DNA of 64,000 nucleotides from Atopobiaceae bacterium (GTDB taxonomy: Bacteria; Actinomycetota; Coriobacteriia; Coriobacteriales; Atopobiaceae), in NCBI GenBank assembly GCA_017533825.1, contig JAFWIE010000038.1:1-64000 (forward strand), given 5' to 3'. The first letter of the stretch is position 1; the number at the start of each line of letters is the position of its first letter. Positions 60,902 to 64,000 of the stretch are shown here, piece by piece. The notes under the pieces are model-generated. The model was not told the origin of the DNA and did not search any database. It saw nothing but the letters and a program-made list of their open reading frames with translations. Both the position numbers and the translations under genes were made by a program.

Positions 60902-61996
60902 TCACCTCAGCCAAGGTCTAAACACCTCAAACAACGTGCGCTGACGGTTGATGAATTCTTTACTGCTACCAAGGCGCACAAATCGCTTGGTAAAGGACGG
61001 CCCCTCATGCTGTGCGATGACATGGACAATTCGTGCCGCACTCTTCATAAACGCCGACCTTGTCCTCACATCGTCATAGTTCAATCTGAACTCACGGTAA
61101 CCAAGCGTCTGATAATCGAGTGATCGCACGTGATCAATCTGGGGATTCTCCCCCTCGTTGTGTATCTCGCCCACATATTCGACCACCGATCGATACTTCC
61201 CCATCGTGAAGTCCGGAGTAATCGTTCGCCCGCCAATCGCTTGTCGCTCGTCAGGTGTAAGTGCCAGAGATTCGTTGGCCGAGAACTCCGTCAGCTGCAG
61301 CCCACCATACAAGTCCGGAAAGAAGAGGGCGGGTCCCATGAGCGACTCTTGCGGCGATCCGGAGTTGTCATACGCCATCGAAGCAACTTCCCTCGCGAGC
61401 GCCAGTCCCGCTTCGCGCCCATCTTTTTCCAACTCGTTGACGAGCGTCTTTACGTCCAGCCACGGCATTGTCCTATAGAAGACCTTACCGGTATGTGGAT
61501 TGAGCGGATCATGCGTGTAGGTACCACATAATTCAAGGCATAGCTTGAGCAGCATGAGCTTTGCCTTCGTATGCGTCATCTTGTCTGTACGCACAAGCTT
61601 GGAGAGTCGACCGGCCATCCCCAGCACCACGTTCGTTGCGCTCATCACATATACCCCAGTGGATTCCGGCACCAGCCGACTCGGGTTCTCCTTGTCTTGG
61701 GAGGTGAGCCGTAGAAATGGCTTTGCACCCCTCGGGCGCGTCAACACCCTACAATCCACGCGTTGCGATCGAATGCGATTCTTCGCACAAGGTACCACGA
61801 TGCCCAATTTGTCCTCATCACGCACATACATGTAACCCAAGAGCTTGGAGATGCCCAATCGATCCTGCCGAAAGTATCTGAGCGAGAGCGCTTCCGGTTG
61901 CATGTAATCACATGACTCTAGCGCCAGGCCATTCGACTTGCCTGCGGCTGCTCGCAGCAGCATCAATGAGTATCTATCGTCAAGAAAAATGTTCAT
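60902..61996 (-). CDS. predicted PD-(D/E)XK (DUF559/Vsr-like) nuclease-fold protein
   Basis: A 364-residue soluble protein I cannot name. The C-terminal third has the DUF559/AbiEi-like layout: NSGSPQESLMGPALFFPDL, then TPDFTMGKYRSVVEYVGEIH with D262 and E273, then IDHVRSLDYQTLGYREFRL with D288, R291 and D294. These match the order of an acidic metal site and the following D-R-D-x-G-Y helix in the Vsr-like group; the usual ExK lysine is not obvious. The N-terminal part (about 1-200) is unidentified. ATG 61996 has only a weak ribosome site. The gene lies between two copies of a nested palindrome. Confidence 0.7.
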   Translation of the reverse strand: MNIFLDDRYSLMLLRAAAGKSNGLALESCDYMQPEALSLRYFRQDRLGISKLLGYMYVRDEDKLGIVVPCAKNRIRSQRVDCRVLTRPRGAKPFLRLTSQDKENPSRLVPESTGVYVMSATNVVLGMAGRLSKLVRTDKMTHTKAKLMLLKLCLELCGTYTHDPLNPHTGKVFYRTMPWLDVKTLVNELEKDGREAGLALAREVASMAYDNSGSPQESLMGPALFFPDLYGGLQLTEFSANESLALTPDERQAIGGRTITPDFTMGKYRSVVEYVGEIHNEGENPQIDHVRSLDYQTLGYREFRLNYDDVRTRSAFMKSAARIVHVIAQHEGPSFTKRFVRLGSSKEFINRQRTLFEVFRPWLR

Positions 61997-62277
61997 GAAG
62001 CTAGACTACCTTGGCGACATGCCCATAATTGTGACCTTCTTGGCCAAGGTGACAGTAATTTCCCGGATATTACTCACCAATTGAGCGAAAAACAGCCTTT
62101 CGCAGGTAGGAATATCTATGAAATAACTCTCTCTTCACATTAGCACCTCCCATCTCGCACAGTCATTCACGGTAAACGGTAGTTATTCTGCCCTAAGCGT
62201 CAGTATTATGTCTTTAGGCCATACTATTTCGATATTTATATACAGAAGCGGTTTTCTACAAATGTTTGACCCACGTT
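61997..62277. other. AT-rich gene-free stretch
   Basis: Upstream of the nuclease-like gene, noticeably AT-rich. It should hold the promoter of that gene, but I see no convincing -35/-10 pair. No coding region supported. Confidence 0.45.
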
Positions 62278-62418
62278 GGGCAGGACCGTGCTGGGTAGGC
62301 ATGCGTTGGGTAGGCCCGTGCTGGATAGGACTGTGCTGGACAGTCCCACGCTGGGAAGGCCCGTGCTGGATAGGACAGTGCTGGCTAGGTCCGCGTTGGG
62401 TAGGCCCGTACTGGGCCA
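62278..62418. repeat. 15-bp tandem repeat, about 9.4 units
   Basis: Nine 15-bp units with consensus TGGGTAGGCCCGTGC, degenerate at 1-5 positions each, plus a partial unit. Both strands are open: plus (from ATG 62208) reads pentapeptides such as WVGPC and WIGQC, minus reads PTQHG and PIQHG. The period of five codons fits a repeat protein, but neither frame has a clear ribosome site, so coding is unproven. Confidence 0.85.
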
Positions 62419-62544
62419 CATATCGTCGCAGTAGTCGCCTGGCAAGCTCAATGCAGCCAATGACCAGATCATTACGTAAGAGAAAATCACTGTCCCAGGC
62501 TCATTACCTCTGCGGGAACTTTTGAGAGAATCGCCGCTTCAAGC
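62419..62544. other. flank between minisatellite and palindrome
   Basis: No gene recognised. The plus-strand frame through the repeat runs to a stop at 62525 with a basic tail (SLRKRKS). Confidence 0.35.
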
Positions 62545-62660
62545 CCATCACTTCTGAGGATGTGCAATTTCGATCATCCACAGAGGGGGACTATGTACAA
62601 TTGCCGGGTCAGATTGTACATAGTCCCCCTCCCAGAATGACCCGAATTGTACATCCTCAA
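62545..62660. repeat. 116-bp nested palindrome, copy 2
   Basis: Same orientation as copy 1 at 60715-60830 with two differences (an A to G in the left outer arm and a T to C beside the right inner arm). The two copies bracket 1.7 kb holding the nuclease-like gene and the minisatellite. Confidence 0.9.
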
Positions 62661-62780
62661 TCGTTATTGCCCTGCAGGGGCGCTATGAGGAAAAGGGCGG
62701 GGTAAGGCGGGCAGAAAGGCCGGAACGGACGTCGGAGCGGGTACTGAGGGTAAGGCGGGCGGAAACAGGCGACTTGTCAC
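62661..62780. other. short purine-rich intergenic stretch
   Basis: GGGTAAGGCGGGC occurs twice (about 62701 and 62749). No gene seen. Confidence 0.35.
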
Positions 62781-62823
62781 ATAAAAGGAGAGCGCCCCCG
62801 GCCGATGGGCTCAGGGACGCTCC
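62781..62823 (-). terminator. probable terminator of the EF-G-like gene
   Basis: On the minus strand GAGCG and CGCTC close an imperfect GC-rich stem, followed by CTCCTTTTAT, about 75 bases beyond the stop at 62897. Confidence 0.5.
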
Positions 62824-62896
62824 GAATGTTCGGCGAAACAAGTTCGGCGGTACGCGCCGGTCGGCACGAACCTACGAACTCGCCCTAACTGTTGAC

Positions 62897-64000
62897 TTAG
62901 CGCTCGCCGGATGCGCGACGATCCTGGTACTCCTGCGCCAGACGCTGCTGCACGTCGTGCGGCACCTGCTCGTAGCCGCTGACCTCGAGCTCGAACTCGC
63001 CGGTACCGCGCGTGAGGGAGCGCAGACGCGTCGCATAGTCGGTGACCTCAGCGTACGGCACGGTGGCCTCAACGCAGGTCTCGCCGGCACCAGCGGCAGC
63101 CATGCCCTCGACGCGGCCGCGGCTCGCCGAGATATCGCCCATCACGGCACCCGCGTAGCTCTCGGGCACGGTAATCTTCATGTGGGCCATGGGCTCGAGC
63201 AGCACGGCGTCGGCACCCTTGATGGCATCCTGGAAGCCCAGACGCGCAGCCGTCTTGAAGGCCATCTCGTTGGAGTCAACGGGGTGGAACTGACCGTCGT
63301 ACACAGCGACCTTCACGTCGATGACGGGATAGCCAGCAAGCACGCCACCGCGCATGGTCTCCTGCACGCCCTTGTCGATGGCAGGGATGAAGCCGCGCGG
63401 GATGGCACCGCCCACGACTTCGTCGAGGAACTCGTAGCCCTCGCCCGGATTCGGCTCGATGCGCAGGCGGCAGTCGGCGAACTGGCCGGAGCCACCGGTC
63501 TGCTTCTTGTGGCGACCATGGCCGGTGGAGGTGCGACGGATGGTCTCGCGATACGGAATGCGCAGCTTGACGGTGTGAGCAGTAACGCCGGTACGGTCCT
63601 CCAGGCGCTCGAGCAGGACGCTGACCTGCGCCTCACCAATGGCGGAGATGACCGTCTGACCGGTCTCCTCGTCGCGCTCGACCTTGAGGGTGGGATCGGC
63701 GTCGGAGCTGCGCTCGAGGAAGGCGTACAGCTTGCCCTCGGTACCGCGCTGATCCGGCTCGATGGCGATGCGATACAGGCTGTTGGGGAAGCGGAACGCG
63801 GCGGCCTCGACCTTGCCCGTGACGGAGAGCGTATCGCCCGTGAGCGCGTCGAGCTTCGGCACGACGACGATGTCGCCAGCGGCTGCGGACTTGACGTCGG
63901 CCGTCTCACGGCCGGTCATCACATACAGGTGGCCGAGACGCTCGGACTTGCGAGTGCGTGCGTTGGTGAGCTCGGCACCCGGCGTGATGGTGCCAGAAAG
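62897..64000 (-). CDS. elongation factor G-like GTPase, C-terminal part (cut by window edge)
   Basis: The last 367 or so residues of an EF-G-type translation GTPase; the frame is open to the window end, so GTP-binding domain I is outside. Domain II strands (ITPGAELTNARTRKSERLG), domain III, domain IV with HGRHKKQTGGSGQFADC and GAIPRGFIPAIDKGVQE, and domain V ending GTGEFELEVSGYEQVP are visible. The EVVGGAIP and HKKQTGG forms fit the actinobacterial EF-G-like (FusA2-type) proteins better than canonical EF-G, which usually sits in the rpsL operon. Confidence 0.88.
   Translation of the reverse strand, partial: LSGTITPGAELTNARTRKSERLGHLYVMTGRETADVKSAAAGDIVVVPKLDALTGDTLSVTGKVEAAAFRFPNSLYRIAIEPDQRGTEGKLYAFLERSSDADPTLKVERDEETGQTVISAIGEAQVSVLLERLEDRTGVTAHTVKLRIPYRETIRRTSTGHGRHKKQTGGSGQFADCRLRIEPNPGEGYEFLDEVVGGAIPRGFIPAIDKGVQETMRGGVLAGYPVIDVKVAVYDGQFHPVDSNEMAFKTAARLGFQDAIKGADAVLLEPMAHMKITVPESYAGAVMGDISASRGRVEGMAAAGAGETCVEATVPYAEVTDYATRLRSLTRGTGEFELEVSGYEQVPHDVQQRLAQEYQDRRASGER

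Noticed and set aside
62278..62418. Possible CRISPR array
   Set aside because: Units are contiguous 15-mers without spacers and no cas gene is nearby.

Overview
The window comes from a high-GC Gram-positive bacterium of the Actinomycetota, most likely class Coriobacteriia (Olsenella/Atopobiaceae type). The clues are the fhaA-fhaB-pstP-rodA/pbpA-pknB style signalling and wall cluster, the class II galT next to galK, many GTG starts, one likely leaderless start, and several small proteins of a kind I associate with that class. The assignment is inference from gene content; there is no rRNA here.

Layout. 1-3 kb: remains of an IS3 element, a small unknown gene, a fragment of an AAA ATPase and an AT-rich lipoprotein gene that looks acquired. 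3-7 kb: two overlapping c-di-GMP genes (GAF-GGDEF-GGDEF-EAL, then membrane GGDEF). 7-15 kb: a two-gene operon with two LexA-like boxes, serS, a small membrane protein, an MFS exporter, a YtcJ-type amidohydrolase, a small Ala/Ser-rich protein and a membrane-anchored ClpX-like ATPase. 14.9-16.7 kb: a complete IS1182-family element with perfect 23-bp ends; its 120-bp right end recurs alone at 20.4 kb. 16.7-23 kb: a GntR regulator divergent from deoC-manA-rmlD-like genes, then galK-galT. A tRNA-Leu follows.

23.8-34 kb holds a tightly coupled Ser/Thr-phosphorylation and wall-growth operon: membrane kinase, FhaA-like, FhaB-like, PP2C phosphatase, a single-chain SEDS glycosyltransferase plus class B PBP, and a PASTA kinase. 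The genes overlap or nearly touch, so phosphorylation, phospho-reading and peptidoglycan polymerisation and crosslinking are probably made together. 34-40.6 kb: a tiny Cys-rich membrane protein, a broken ATPase gene, two paralogous YhgE/Pip membrane proteins and a lipoprotein. 40.6-45.6 kb: a polar amino acid ABC importer with fused binding protein and permease and an ATPase carrying an extra C-terminal domain, behind a SpoIIE-type phosphatase.

45.8-55.5 kb runs entirely on the minus strand: tRNA-Arg, purC with a membrane protein, a two-component system, a Tat-exported lipoprotein-like protein, a TSCPD protein, purB, argH and argG. 55.9-59.6 kb on the plus strand: xpaC-like, VWA and telA-like genes. 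Then tRNA-Lys, rubrerythrin and a repeat-rich accessory patch (60.4-62.9 kb), in which a predicted DUF559/Vsr-like nuclease-fold gene and a 15-bp minisatellite lie between two 114/116-identical nested palindromes. The window ends inside an EF-G-like gene.
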